Assembly: GCA_014338405.1 (NCBI GenBank)
Contig: JTDE01000020.1
Location: 5,220-69,219, forward strand
Direction of reading: 5' to 3'
Length of the DNA: 64,000 nucleotides
Source: Paragonimus skrjabini miyazakii
Taxonomy: Eukaryota; Platyhelminthes; Trematoda; Plagiorchiida; Troglotrematidae
Of this stretch, positions 32,960 to 44,529 are shown in pieces. Position numbers and translations under genes: made by a program. The notes under the pieces are model-generated. The model saw only the letters and a list, made by a program, of their open reading frames with translations. It did no database searches and had not been told where the DNA came from. Within the stretch, counting starts at the first letter, position 1; each line of letters starts with the position of its first letter.

Positions 32960-33700
32960 GCGCTTGCAAGACGGTATTTTGGAGGATGAAGCGGTAGACA
33001 GTTAGCGAGAAACCATGCATATGAAGATAATAATGTCGCTTTGTTCTCGAGAGACGGCAGTGTAACTACTTTATCACCTTGACTCGATGACCACAGAAAT
33101 AGATCATTTCTGCAAGTTGAGACCACAAAAATAACTGAATTTGTTGAGCGATATCATTTAAGTACGAACTGCGATCTTGAGATGAAACATTCTTCAACGT
33201 TTATCAAATATTTCATCGTGAACCATCACAGAGCTCATAAAATTACTCTAAAATTTTATGGTCGTGAAGTTAATAAATTGATCATGGATGTTGGAAGAAC
33301 ATGAAACAATGTTCATAGCCAAGAACTCTCAGATAGTCAGCCACAACTGCTGCACTAAAACAATCCAGTGCTTACATGATTACAAATAAACAGTTAATAA
33401 TATACGATAAATTTTATGGATGGTTTCGTGATAGTTAGCAAAATATTAGCATATGTTTCGTTCAGGCATTTGAATCGCATTTGTATGCCGAGTAGTATAA
33501 TACATGTTTGGCCTCCTGATGCACGGGGAAGGAATTAGTAGTCCATCAACGCTTAAATTAGAAGATAGGCTTGTCAAAATAACGTCACAGTAACAAGATT
33601 TGGCCATCAAACGCTAGTCTTCACTTGTTCGATTCATTAGAGCGAATGATAATCGGAATGCTGAAGCTCAAAATTATGTGCCATTTCTAAACAACCACCC
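32960..33700. repeat. Segmental duplicate, partner at 15430-16200
   Basis: See 15430-16200 for shared landmarks. This copy lies upstream of intact gene copy 3, as the partner lies upstream of copy 1. The plus-strand frame AHKITLKFYGREVNKLIMDV is interrupted by a stop. Confidence 0.6.
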
Positions 33701-34079
33701 TATTATGAAGTCAGATCTTCCTCCAACATGCGCTTTGGCTGTTTTATCTGAGAGGACAAAACAGTCGAACTACACGGAGGAAGAGATAACATGCACTGAA
33801 GTTTGAACTAAAAGATGCATCTGTCTTGTTCACATAATGCTTGGAGTTATGGATGTGAGAATAGTCAAAATGTCTTATGAAAATCTCTTCAAGTTGGAAA
33901 CGATTAATGTGGTTTACCATTTTCCCGTTCGGCAAACGAAATGTCTAGATCATGGGCTATTATGACATGTCACATTTCAGTGGAACCGTATGTCGCCCTG
34001 GCTACCTAGTGTCTCATAATCAGTCTGCAGAAGAATGAGTGCACATGTGAGCAAATTTGCTCCAGACAGTTCGGAAAGT

Positions 34080-34651
34080 TGCATTCAAAGGTCCATCATT
34101 TAAACCAAAATCTCACTCAATCCTACCGGACTTGCTTGATTAATTCGGAGATCAAATCAGTTGAACATTCGCGTTCGCATAGGAACCAGCGCGAATCTAC
34201 TGAACACTAAAAACCTTCCGTTCCGTTAGCTTACGAACTTTGTCTTAAACTCGACGGTGAATAACCAAGCAAACTTCGCTTGCCAGTACCCCCATCGATT
34301 TCTGATTGATTGTGACAAAGTACTTGAATAAGCTTTGTCGTAAACAGAAGTAACTGTAATTAATAACATGCTAAAATTTGGTCGGTTAAGTTGTGTGGAA
34401 TTTGTGATCTCATGTTCATTTATTAAAATGGTATTTTTGAAAGCAGCATCCAAAGAAATGATGAATGTTTTTAGACGACTTGCAGGCGAATAAAACAAAT
34501 ACAAAATACGGAAACACAACTGACCAATCATCTCTCGATGCTCACTAGCTCAAGCTAAGCAGCCATTAGGAAGTAAGCAGTCAGGCAGTTGCTGGCCTAT
34601 TTTATCTAAACATCCATGAATTAAGCAGTTGCAATTTGGAAGTTATCCAAT
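34080..34651 (+). promoter_or_regulatory. Upstream block of gene copy 3
   Basis: CCAAT at 34524-34528 (CTGACCAATCATC), CTAGCTCAAG in place of the CAGCTCAATTT element of copies 2 and 4, and a TATA-like CTATTTTATCTAA at about 34597-34609, some 45 bases before the ATG. The sequence just before the ATG (AGTTGCAATTTGGAAGTTAT) is close to that of copy 4. Farther upstream the block resembles 18430 and 26630. Confidence 0.5.
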
Positions 34652-35259
34652 ATGCAGCCATTTTTGTTCGTTATTTTGTATTCTTTGTCAATCTCGTTGA
34701 CAAGTATGGGAGTTATCTGTGAACATGACGATTACAAATTTACGGAGAGCTGCCTGCATATCCACACACGGCGCATGCACTTTTGCGAAGCTAACTCGTA
34801 TTGCAATAACCGCACTTCATTGCCAAATCAACATGCATATTTGATCGGTGCTAACTACAAACGATGGAGTGGAGCATACCTTCATCCTGATGGTGTTTGG
34901 ACTTCACTTACGGAGCTCCACAAGCCTGCACTGGGTGATCCACGGGTACTGAAAACGGGCGATCCTCAAATGACTGTTATTACAGTGCCTGCAATTCAGT
35001 CTCCAATTGATGTTGATTACACAGGCAAACCCCTCAGAGTTTACCGGATGAATGGGCTTTGTGAAGCTGACAAAAGCACGCTTGCGTTCCCACTTTGTGA
35101 AACTACTGAATTGTCCACTAAACATGAAGAAATGGCGGTTGTAAAATCATTTCGTCTTAAAGTCGAAAGCAATCCCGAAGCTATCTTTGGGGTTCAACGT
35201 GAAACTGAAGGATGTTTCACTAAATCGATGGCTCGAACCTACATCGAATGCCAGTTCAG
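34652..35259 (+). CDS. Secreted PAN/apple-like protein, copy 3, exon 1 (intact)
   Basis: Exon 1 of a two-exon gene, 608 nt (202 codons plus two bases). The ATG is chosen because it precedes a hydrophobic signal peptide (residues 1-18, MQPFLFVILYSLSISLTS) and is shared in position with copies 2 and 4. The mature part has cysteines in VIC, ESC, HFC, SYC, GLC, PLC, EGC and IEC. The block VWTSLTELHKPALGDPRV followed by LKTGDPQMTVIT is identical to copy 4. NRT (in CNNRTSL) is a possible N-glycosylation site. The donor is TTCAG/GTACAT at 35260, phase 2, joining exon 2 at 36412. Unspliced, the frame would run to 35389. The combined product is 252 residues, predicted to be secreted through the ER. 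The second half, from about residue 180 into exon 2, has PAN/apple-like cysteine spacing (inference). GLC is an extra cysteine not in copy 4. Function unknown. Confidence 0.85.
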
Positions 35260-36411
35260 GTACATTTTGATTTTGAATGCTATAATGTTTCATTCTGTTT
35301 CTAAGGTGACTAGACTTCGAGAGTACATGGTGTTTCCTGACAGCTTTAGTAAACGTTATGATGCTCTGATCTTTAGGGTATTTCTGTAACGCTTGGTTGT
35401 TTCAGGCGTTACTGTCTTCCACGCACAAACTATGTTTATGCGAATGCAACACTCTGCCTATAAACCGGTAAATCGTTTGAGACCTTTGATTCCTTATGTA
35501 TTGAGAATAACTGTGTTGTTAGACAGATCATCTCGTCATGTCCTACTCCGTATTACATGATCAAGGACAAACAGATCTTTGAAATGGTCGTATTTACTAT
35601 CACCGTTTATTGCAGTAGGGATTGTTCAGCGTTGCACGCAACCGTCAAAACACAAATAGTGTTTCTCATGTAATTCTGAGTGCTCAGATTGCTGCACACT
35701 TACCAGCTCACTCAACACAGATATACTGACCGGTGTACAATTATTCATAAAATATGCTCGATTGTTCTAACCTGAATCAACTCATCCGTCATTCCTACAT
35801 ATATTTGTAATCTGCCGACGTACAGTTATTCCGAAAATATACTCGAGTGTTACAGCTTCAAGCATCTTCTTCGTCTTGTCCGCATTACGTGGATAGTTCA
35901 TTAAAAATAGGCCTGTAAATCGATCAGATTATAAATACCAACAACACGATAGTCGTCGTTGAAACGCCCCACATCCCACCGCAACGGATGCCAATGGTGA
36001 TCACACATCTCATTTTGTCTGACATCTATTTTGATATAATTAGAAGACAAAACTATATTAGCCTTATGCACACTATGGACCCGGTCACCTTCCATATGGA
36101 ACGTTGACACTAGCGTGAACAATAAATGCAGTCAACAGGGAGTTTCCCGTCATCATCTGCGACGTTGTAATAATCAGGTGCTTGATAATTTTGCTAACCA
36201 TTACCAGCACTAACGTTAAATGAACTGCTTGCCAGTGTGAACTGTAACATGATATAGCAAAATTAAAACAACTGTTATGTCAATTCATGAAACTCTGTCA
36301 TTATATGCTGCCTTCTTTGTTAGAGCATTAAGTTGTTAATGTTTGCAAAACGCTTTACAACTGAAACGTGTTACATCTAATCTAATGTCACGATCTCCTG
36401 TCCTCCCGTAG

Positions 36412-36562
36412 ATGTCGCAATGTTCGCAAATGTCGAGTGGCCTACTACAACGCAGTTGACAAATTATGTTGGTTCTCCATGTACGTCGACTCATTGCTTC
36501 CAGCGAAATCCAAGCCACAAACTGGCATTTGGCAACGAACAGAAATGAATGGCGTGTATTGA
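36412..36562 (+). CDS. Secreted PAN/apple-like protein, copy 3, exon 2 (intact)
   Basis: Follows a pyrimidine-rich acceptor ending CTCCCGTAG. One base completes the split codon (AG + A = Arg), then the frame reads CRNVRKCRVAYYNAVDKLCW, FSMYVDSLLPA, QTGIWQRTEMNGVY and TGA. With IECQFR from exon 1 the pattern is C-x3-C-x5-C-x11-C, like the core of PAN/apple domains where the helix-loop is cross-linked. These domains bind proteins or carbohydrates in other families (established); the ligand here is unknown. The same length and phase as exon 2 of copy 4 supports the splice model. The intron is 1152 bp (35260-36411). Confidence 0.82.
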
Positions 36563-36769
36563 ACGCCGTCGTATTGAAGTGACACCAAAACATTTATGTT
36601 AACTGTTAATTATCATGCATGTGTTTAACATCACGCCACAAATTTGTCCTTATGTTCCAAAACAGCCACATTGATTTCGAAATACCACAATCATACACGA
36701 TGATTTTTCTGTAATTCACTAACGATTTCGCCAGTTATATCTGTCATCTACTTCAATCGCCATGCGTTT

Positions 36770-37040
36770 ATTCTCGACAGGAGAAAGTCATTGATTGCGT
36801 GAGTTTGTTTTCATTTTTACTACATTTTGTATATTTAATCAAGAGCTGCTGATGGGCGACTTCGAGGCTTCTGATAATTTTCATTCTGACTAACGTTCAT
36901 TGAAAACTTTTGTGACGGTATTCATATGCTTGAATTGCTGTCATGTGATCCGCATCTGTCGAACCCATTGCTGTTCCATTAAACTCCTTTTAGTACTGCT
37001 TCGGAGTTTTCGAATTGACATCTGCTCCCTGTCCCATACA
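36770..37040 (+). repeat. Unit 3' flank repeat, related to 37890-38260 and 61250-61460
   Basis: Shared order with 61250-61460: CTCGA-AG-AAG start, GTGAGTTTGTTTC-like, TTTTGTATAT/TATGTTGTGCAT, AAGA(G/A)CTG(C/T)TGATG(G/A)G, and later the CTGTCAT(G/T) stretch. It also resembles 37890-38260 (ATTTTCATT-TGA, TATTCATATGC, TTAGTACTGCT/TCAGTACTGCT, TTGACATCT). It looks like a piece of the unit repeated twice in a row after copy 3. Confidence 0.45.
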
Positions 37041-37419
37041 TTAATATGACATTCGGCTTCTCAACGGGTGGCGCAGCAATTCAACACGCGGTCGGACCTG
37101 ATACACATCATGAAAACTGAGATTTCGAAATCCGACAAAACTTTACGGACGCCAGTAGGATATAACTCCGGACTGAATGCGTTGCAATCCGTTGAGTGCA
37201 TCAGTCAGCTAAGCATGCAGCATGGAGTTACTAGTCTCAATGAATGATAACAATCACTCAGATAAATTTCGCCAAATACGTTTCCCGAAACACATAGTTT
37301 ACGGTTACTTCAGGCGCAAAAAATAGGAAGTCACAAATGGAAACGAATAGGTAAGTTCGAAGTGATGGGAAACCCGTGAGTGTCGATTGATTGATGTTAA
37401 TTCTCCACGTTACGACGCC

Positions 37420-37620
37420 TCATTTACATTCCAGTATGGCCAACAAACCTGATTCCCTCCATCGCCCAGTTTTTTGTGGAGACCTAGTAGAACGTGATCA
37501 TCACACATCTTTCCATTCTTGCTTCGATCAAAATCCGTCTCAGAACGTCACGTGTACACGCAAAGACATTAATTATGGAATGGGTATCTGCTTTAGGTGT
37601 ATATCAACATAGGTGATCAG
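37420..37620 (+). repeat. Exon-like duplicated block, partner at 61670-61840
   Basis: Starts after TTTACATTCCAG with TATGGCCAAC; the partner starts after GTTCCATCAG with TATGCCAGTT. Both then have C(G)CCC(A/G)GTT(T/C)TTTGTGGAG. In this copy the frame 37391-37612 is open and cysteine-containing (RPVFCGDLVERDHH, NVTCTRKDINYGMGICFRC), while the partner has stops. It could be an exon of a further member of the array. A related fragment is at about 38343-38405. Confidence 0.35.
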
Positions 37621-37889
37621 GGAGGGATCTGAACTACTCAGGTCTACAACAAAACCACTGAAGATGGTCAATCAGTCACAAGTCTTTCAGTCGATGCAAA
37701 TGCCTTCGGAGGACTTGCCGCATAAGACTTACCAAAAGATTTGTTAGCATTATGAGTGATTTCAAGAGCTTTGCAATTTTTCGCTATAGGGAAATTAACA
37801 ACTGTCCACTATTCGTGAAGTCTGGTGATTCCCCACTGGTTGCGCATATCCACGCTCTACCGAATCAAAACCAATTATATTTGTTAATA

Positions 37890-38400
37890 TATTTTCAATG
37901 TAAACCATGCACCACGAACATGTGCGCATAATTCAGTGGGTATACTTTATTTCACTCGTTGTGTCTTTTCTCGTCGTTGATGAAACTGATCGAGGAGAGT
38001 CACTGATGCATCGGTTGATTTTCTGTGCGCCAAATTTTGCGCAATTTAGTTATTACTGTCGAGTGACGGAGACAACACTTTCACGGATATTTTGTTCAAC
38101 CTTGAATAATTTTCATTTTGAGTATTGTTTGCTACAGTATTCATATGCACAAATTGTTGACAGTTGATTGGCAGTTGCCAAATTATCTGTTAATGTTATA
38201 CATGTCGTTCAGTACTGCTCCGTGTTTTTCAACTTGACATCTTCCCTTTGCCTCACCCAAAACTACAACATTCACCTGCTTAATGTATGTGCTGAACACA
38301 CACTAGCTCTGTTGACATGTCTGTGTGTCATGATTTCACAAGCATACGCCAGTTTATTTCACAATTCAAACTACAGATTCTCCACGAAGACCTGCACAGA
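37890..38400 (+). repeat. Second copy of the unit 3' flank after gene copy 3
   Basis: Begins with ACCATGCACCACGAACATGTG, similar to the sequence in front of the companion-gene starts at 20518 and 61210, and goes on with GCATAATTCAGTGGGTATAC, comparable to the MHIPVN region but with GTG instead of ATG. It then resembles 36770-37040. Open frames 37907-38167 and 38168-38407 cover it but show no domain. Confidence 0.4.
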
Positions 38401-38409
38401 GAGGTAAGA

Positions 38410-39195
38410 TTAAGTAGTAATACCTACTGTGTATATAATTGAACTTGTGATCTTAGTTGACACAAAGTAACGAATATCCACCAGTTGGTTTTCATGAACG
38501 GCTATAATGACTACGCGACTGTGGGATCAGTAATTTTATCGAGTGTAATTTGACGGTTGTTATTAAGTAGACCGTTTCGGTCATCAGGCAGAACTAGTAA
38601 CAACTAATGCAACGTGCTTACGATAACGACGAGGCGAATATGATATTGCGTGATTCATTTGAATGATTGTTTCAATTGGTCCAAAGTCGGCCCACTGTGC
38701 AAACTATTGATATGTGTGCAACTATTGAAAACTGACCCACCCTAGCCCCATAATGCACAAGTAAGACACGAAAGGTATGTTGGTTGGACTACCATCAGAA
38801 ATCGATCAACCTGCAGAGGTTGTTACGTTGACAATACTGAGTTGTTAAAAGATGAATTTCATCTGATCCGTATCTATAAGTTAACAGCCGTCCAACCACG
38901 AACTCCCATTGCAGCTGGAAGTCTAAGCCTAATCGAACATCTATTCTGAAGACATCTGAGTTCCACAATGGCGACAACGCAAAAGCAGTCTGACGATATT
39001 CGCAACTGAAACATTTCTTCAACTAACCGTACGTGATATTTTATAGAAAGAAACATATGAATTGAAATGCTCATGTCGAATATCTGACAGAATGTCGGAA
39101 CAAATAAAATGCACCTGTTGGCTATTAATTTGACGTGCAAAATGCAGACCTTGTATCCACTTGCGAAATAGCAATTCAAAAAACTAATTTATGTG
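38410..39195. other. No recognised gene
   Basis: AT-rich; two overlapping minus-strand frames (39022-38795 and 39179-38874) without motifs. Confidence 0.4.
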
Positions 39196-39199
39196 ATAC

Positions 39200-40870
39200 A
39201 CATCATGATAACGATTTCGCTTTATCGGTGAAAGTGAGGACAAGTGGAAAATCAAACTGAGGAGAACCCATTAAATAGCGAAAATCGCCAAAAGTCTTTG
39301 GGGCATATGTTTTGGATAAACGTGGAGAACGATCAGGATCAGAATTATAACCATTCTCATTAAAGATAAAAGCCTGAACATGAGAACTTCGATTCACCGA
39401 AATCGATTTTAGACGTCTGGGCATAAGAGGAGATTAGATCGAGTATAAACGGTTATGGTTGGTGAATGCGCAACGATATCATCATGGTAAATAGAAACAC
39501 CACGAAGGTTGGTGGTATTGTGAACTCTGTAATAAAGCTTTTCTGAAGTCATGCTTGGAAATGTATTTTGAACTATGAAATTGATGCAAAACATATTCTG
39601 ATTCAAAAAACGCATAAGTTCTCTGAAAATTTGAGACGTGCTGCCGTAATATTCAGGCGGATTCACAGTTTGCATTGCACAGGTCGAAGAATACGGAGGC
39701 GGTAATATCTTTTTTCAAAAGTTTATATATTTATTTTCCGGCGGGTTCATGTAAGACAAATGGAATTATATGTAAACGAATGGAAATCATCCGCCGCTTC
39801 ACAAAAATGGGGTTGATCGATACTGGTTAAGTAAGATTACCACCACACGTTGAAGGCGCACTTTGCGAATTCTTGATTTACGTGAATCGGAATTACATAA
39901 AAGGGAAACCTTTGATATTTTGGTACTTATTTAACCAACGATTTATAGGTCATGAATAATGACCAAGAAATTATACTTGTTAACACTGGACTGACCATGA
40001 GATAGTGTGAGCTGACGAGAACCCAGAATTGTTAAACCATGTCAAGTGATACCTTTGACAGAAGCTACATACTGTTTAATATTCACTGTGTTTAAGTATT
40101 TTATGAAGTAAAGTGAGAGGATTAATTGCACGCTGCAAGTTTTCGCAATAGATAAATGTTCAGTGAAACAATCAACCGGATACGTTTGTTTAACATGACC
40201 AACAAAGTCAACAGAATCGACAACAACAGTAATATAATGGAACTGGGACACAATGTCCCATCGTCAAAAATGATTTATGTGAAAGAAGATTTTGGAATGT
40301 GACAAGCGAAACGAATGTAACCAATTTTACCACACTTGTGACAGATGGCCTCTCGAAATCGTGATTGATTGCTACCACATGAGTTGCAGCCGTTTCACCG
40401 TCGTGTAGCATTTGAGTCAGATGCAGGTTGATTATTACCAACTGCACTTTGAGTGTTCACAGTTTCCTACCGTCCTCTTTGTTCACCTTCTAGCTGACTA
40501 ATGTTTTTGAAGCATACAGTGGGCGGTTTATCTTCCGCTGCAGCTTTGACATTCTGGCACTGATCATTTGATTTAAGCGGACCGGAAGGTGCAATACGGA
40601 AGTGATGAACGGATTTGTTGACAGCCACGCATGGTCATTCCAGCCATGAGACCGTCAAAAAGTGGAGTTCGTAATTGCCCTCTAAAGTTACCCCCAAACT
40701 GCCTGTGTATGAACTCTCTGTCTTTTTGCCTCTCATGTGCTTCGACTAAATCAGGTTAGTTCAAATACGTTGTGGGTGCTCGGAAGTTCTGCAAAGTTGG
40801 CCTGAACGTTCCTCCTGATCCATTCTCTAAAGAGAACTTGACAATTTCGAAGTTCCAAAAGCTTAGTTTC
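39200..40870 (-). mobile_element. Ty3/gypsy relic, same family as 8504-12680
   Basis: On the minus strand: decayed gag (40870-40450, from which the zinc-knuckle region follows), protease region (40251-40042, VDSVDFVGHVKQTYPVD), then RT (39675-39203). RT pieces read IYHDDIVAHSPTITVY, with the YxDD box (YHDD) intact, and FIFNENGYNSDPDRSPRLSK and APKTFGDFRYLMGS. The protease region aligns with 62590-62832 and, apart from its inserted block, with 10940-11560. RNase H and integrase are absent. The gag part also occurs at 45120-45440 because it lies at the edge of the tandem duplication. Confidence 0.8.
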
Positions 40871-41382
40871 AGAATGACAATCTATGCTAAACCTACTACA
40901 GTATATTGAAGCTTTCCAATAGTCCTATATTGTTTTTTGTGTTGTAGATATGTTGTGATCGTACGGGATTATTTAGCGTCGAATAATGTGTAATGAATGT
41001 TTACATTTCAAAGTCACATTCACAGTTGACCATTTACTTATGAAACTGTCTCACCCAATAAAGGTAGAGCCCTTCCAACTTGTCCACGTTCAAATAATCT
41101 CGAGTATTCTACTGAGGTGCATCGTTTCCATTTTTATATAACTCGGAAGCTGGAATGTTTAGTTGTGTGTCATCGTCCCGTTTAGGTGCGTCCGCTTATC
41201 TGATTGCTTATTCGACCATCCCAGTGGATTGACAAAACCGTTATTTTCAGCTGGTTTCTGCAGTGAATATTCTTATGAAAACGTGTTGCCAACATCTTCC
41301 GAACAACGACAACATTTTGTGTATACGGCTTTTAATCACTTATGTTGGGTTCGCCAAACTCTCACTTGTTTGCTCATTACAG

Positions 41383-41559
41383 GAGGCCTTCAATTACATT
41401 AATTTCAAGAATAAAAACGAGGAGACTAAAAATGCAGGTAAATTCAGTTACACGGCAACTCTGAATTACTTATGTGACATTGACGCGCATTCACAATTAA
41501 TGTGGCACCGATATGAAATTCTGAGTGCTCGTTTATTTCAAGAGTATGATTACCTTTAA
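41383..41559 (+). other. Companion gene terminal exon (block C), open
   Basis: Follows a polypyrimidine tract and CTCATTACAG. The frame reads EAFNYINFKN, KFSYTATLNYLCDIDAHSQL, MWHRYEILSARLFQEYDYL and TAA. The partner at 46032-46208 has the same length, the same acceptor position, an open frame and the stop in the same place. At 29682-29855 and 60428 the corresponding segments are decayed. A GT at 41283, 100 bases upstream, lines up in all four copies and may be the donor of the preceding small intron. No family recognised. Whether it is expressed is unknown. Confidence 0.4.
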
Positions 41560-41629
41560 TTCTCTACTTAATTACTGCTTCACGGTGTTTTACACGTTAC
41601 TCATAAGCTGATAGACACATCCGGTTGAG

Positions 41630-41959
41630 ATGCTTAGTTTTGGTATTTGCGGAAATTTTACCGTTCATGTTTCGAAGGAGATTTTGTCTAAACGGTTTCA
41701 ATGGATGTTTGTGAGCGTTGGCATTTGTGCCCGACAATGTTGCATTGAATCCATTTCTTCCCCCACCTGCACATCGGCGGTGCAGCTACAACGTCAGATA
41801 CAATCTGTTGAATTTGCAAAATTCAAGTATACTTCGAGTTTTAATCGAAGTCAGTTTCAAGTTGTTCGTGGCACTCGCCAGATGCGGTATCTTTCATTGA
41901 TAATCCGGGTTAGTCCTAAGATTTATAGTGCTGTTGCACATTTTACATTGAAATTCTGA
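41630..41959 (+). other. Exon-like duplicated stretch, partner 46290-46600
   Basis: Frame here (overlapping 41718-41900) reads LNPFLPPPAHRRCSYNV, NLQNSSILRVLIEVSFK. The partner reads NPFLRFPAHQRLNYEDD, SSIH-stop-VLITVDFNFSK with two stops. A donor-like GTAAGTCC follows in the partner (about 46557) and GTTAGTCC here. A second, longer open frame (109 codons from 41630) covers the same DNA. Probably an old exon pair; function unknown. Confidence 0.25.
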
Positions 41960-42309
41960 CAATTTCTGTGGTATAGCCAGCGCCGGATTTGTATCTCAGC
42001 ATGTTATGAAGGTCGCATATTTAATACAAATATCCTCACATACTGCATATGTGAACGCGAAAATGCTGGAGTTGACACAAAACTCAAAATATCATTCGTA
42101 ATTCGAAGTGGACCTGAGCAAACAGAAAACGCCTATCATATTTGGTCAAAGGGATCAGAAAGTCTTCACCGTAAATGCATGTGAGGAGTGGTCGAAATAT
42201 TGTATATTCCATTCTATTAAAAGGCCAAATACACAAGTCTATCTGCAATGATTTTGTCGTAATGAAATCATAAAATGGTTCTCCAGTTGGACAGCTTAAC
42301 ATGTAGGCA

Positions 42310-42687
42310 TTGTTCAACACACGATTTTGCATGCCACGTTGTCCCTTACTGCTTCACGGCAAACAATGCTCAGGCAATTCGTCGCTACGTCATGCATTCT
42401 TCGATTGGCAAGAAAGCAGACACGGTTTTTCAATCCTCTCTAAAAGGCTAATGACCAACACAAATACACGGTCCATTTATAAGCGTGGCAAATGTGTTGA
42501 ACCGTTTGATGTTTGTTACATTTCAAGGCCGCGTAAAGCGCCTTTTCAGTACCCAATGCAGTTTGCCACACCTTTCATGGCTCTATCAATACAGGTGACC
42601 ATTTACGTTGCGCGTGTTCTCTATGCCGGCAATTTGTATATGCCTACTACTAATACTCTACTACTCTACTCTATACTGATAAAGTAG
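42310..42687 (+). other. Unrecognised 125-codon open frame
   Basis: Lies in a segment absent from the second tandem block, so it is either an insertion here or a deletion there. Reads KRGKCVEPFDVCYISRPRKA among others. There is no domain, no signal peptide and no repeat partner. It may be chance in a CT-rich segment. Confidence 0.2.
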
Positions 42688-44445
42688 CTGGATTCTTGTG
42701 AACATCAATGTCTGTTGGTTATCGTGAACAACTACAACTAACTATCAACCTGACCGTTATAGCTGAAATGTTATTACGTTTAAGCTTCATTTGACCGATT
42801 TAACAGTTCCAGCAAGGCAGGCTGAGTTTCTTGCATGTACTTTCAAATAAATGCACGGTATCAAGCTATTTCACCACCCAATAGAAAATTTAAACGACCA
42901 TTACTTCCTCATTTATAATGTTTCTTTTGGGAGAGTTTCAAAGAATTGCTCACGACAAATTCATGCGCAACTTCAACTAGATTAAAAATCGATCATCATA
43001 TTGCTATCTTCAAATTATATTCACTGATTGGAGCCCGTTCAACTTTCTGATTCAGTCTTTCATATGGAACTGTGGCAAGACTACAAAGTACAAGGAGCCT
43101 TTATGCGAAATGATGACCAATATCCATCAGTAGACTCACCGGGAATAAGTAAACATCATGGGAGATGAAGTACATTCCGACTGGGGAATGTGTTATCACT
43201 CGGCCAATTACAAACGTTGTGGTGATGATCAACGGTCGTAAGTAGGAGGATTTGGCAAAATTGGGTTGCATCTACTTCTTGCCAACTCGGTTTAATGCGT
43301 GCAATATTTCATGCAAATTGAAGTATTAATCAGTGAAACCTACATAACATTCTCATCCGAAATAAGTTGAAGTTATTGTCCATGTTCGAATTCAAATAAA
43401 ATTAGGTATGATACCTCAATTTGTCTTACAAAATACAGAATCGCGTAAACGCCCCCACACGCCAGACGGCAGGTTTACCGAGAATTTCTCCTTCTCTTCA
43501 AAGTTCATCGGAATGGTTTTTGACAATCATCGCCTTATGCAAGGATCACCGCTACAACCGTGTTTATTCGCTTGTCTGCTCCGTGAGCATGATTAAATGT
43601 AAATCTGTTACAGGCGGCCTGATAGGAACCCAGCGCTACTCTCTTCAGCCGTGAAAACAATTGCGCGGTCGGAAAGAATTCTTCACAGATGGGTTGCCCG
43701 GATTGTTTATCAAGCCAGTCAAGCACGTATAATGTAGTCCGAGGCAAAATGAAGTAAAAACAAATGAGAACGTCACATTAATTCTCTCCGAAAATAGCCA
43801 AAACAAGCGCTGATGCTCAAATATAACGCAGAATAAGCGACAATGAAAAGAGTAGTTGGAAACCAACAAACAACGTCGTTTCTGTTCGTGTGAGCGGCTG
43901 ACTATGACCGGAAGTAAACCGTAGTGGTCTGGGTGATGAGTGGTATTCTCAATTGGATTGTAAGAACTTGTGCTGTAAATTGAGGGTGCATTTGTTGTGG
44001 ACTGACGTGGTGAGATTATATTATAAATTCATCGTCAACACTAGTCACTTTTAGATAGCTAATCAACACGACATATATTAGGAAACAACTGCACACTACA
44101 ACGAAACCTGGTGTAATTGTTCATGAGATTGTCTTTTTCGATTTTCACTCAGATTCACAATCAAGGCCAGGGTTCCGACAAATGTGCCTGACCGATTTCT
44201 GAGCACAAGGATATCGCAGCGAACCTGCACAATGATCTGGACAGACCACGATCCCTATGCTTTTATCGAAATTCAATAAGTAAAGATTTTAAACATGTGA
44301 AGCTAGATTTCATGAACCAGTTGGCGTTGCCACTGCTTTCGCCGCTTTGAACAACATGCAAGCAGAAATTGGAGCTGAACAAGTGTGAAATTTCAGGAAC
44401 CGTACCAGGTTGGTAATGGATACGGCGCTGTCTCGTCTTGGTTGT

Positions 44446-44529
44446 ATTATTACCAACGCAATTGCCAGCAATTGCCAGTTCTGGACATTTTGTGAAAACG
44501 CCGAACATTTGTTCCGGATCAAACACTGA
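44446..44529 (+). other. Exon-like end piece GHxVKTxxICxGSN-stop
   Basis: The frame ends IASSGHFVKTPNICSGSNTEM then TAA. The second block (49646-49734, after TTTTACAG) ends LASDGHLVKTSKICTGSNDRM then TGA. The frame and stop position are kept in both. The related segment at 23059-23120 has a different, shorter ending. It may be the final exon of another gene in the unit. Confidence 0.3.

Noticed and set aside
35260..35389. Reading the copy 3 open frame through to 35389 as a 245-residue protein without splicing
   Set aside because: Similarity to copy 4 stops exactly at the GT donor, and a matching acceptor and conserved exon 2 lie at 36412. The read-through part is intron sequence.
34652..36562. 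Micro-exon gene (MEG) of the schistosome type
   Set aside because: The gene has two exons of 608 and 151 nt with no series of tiny exons, so the MEG architecture does not apply to it.
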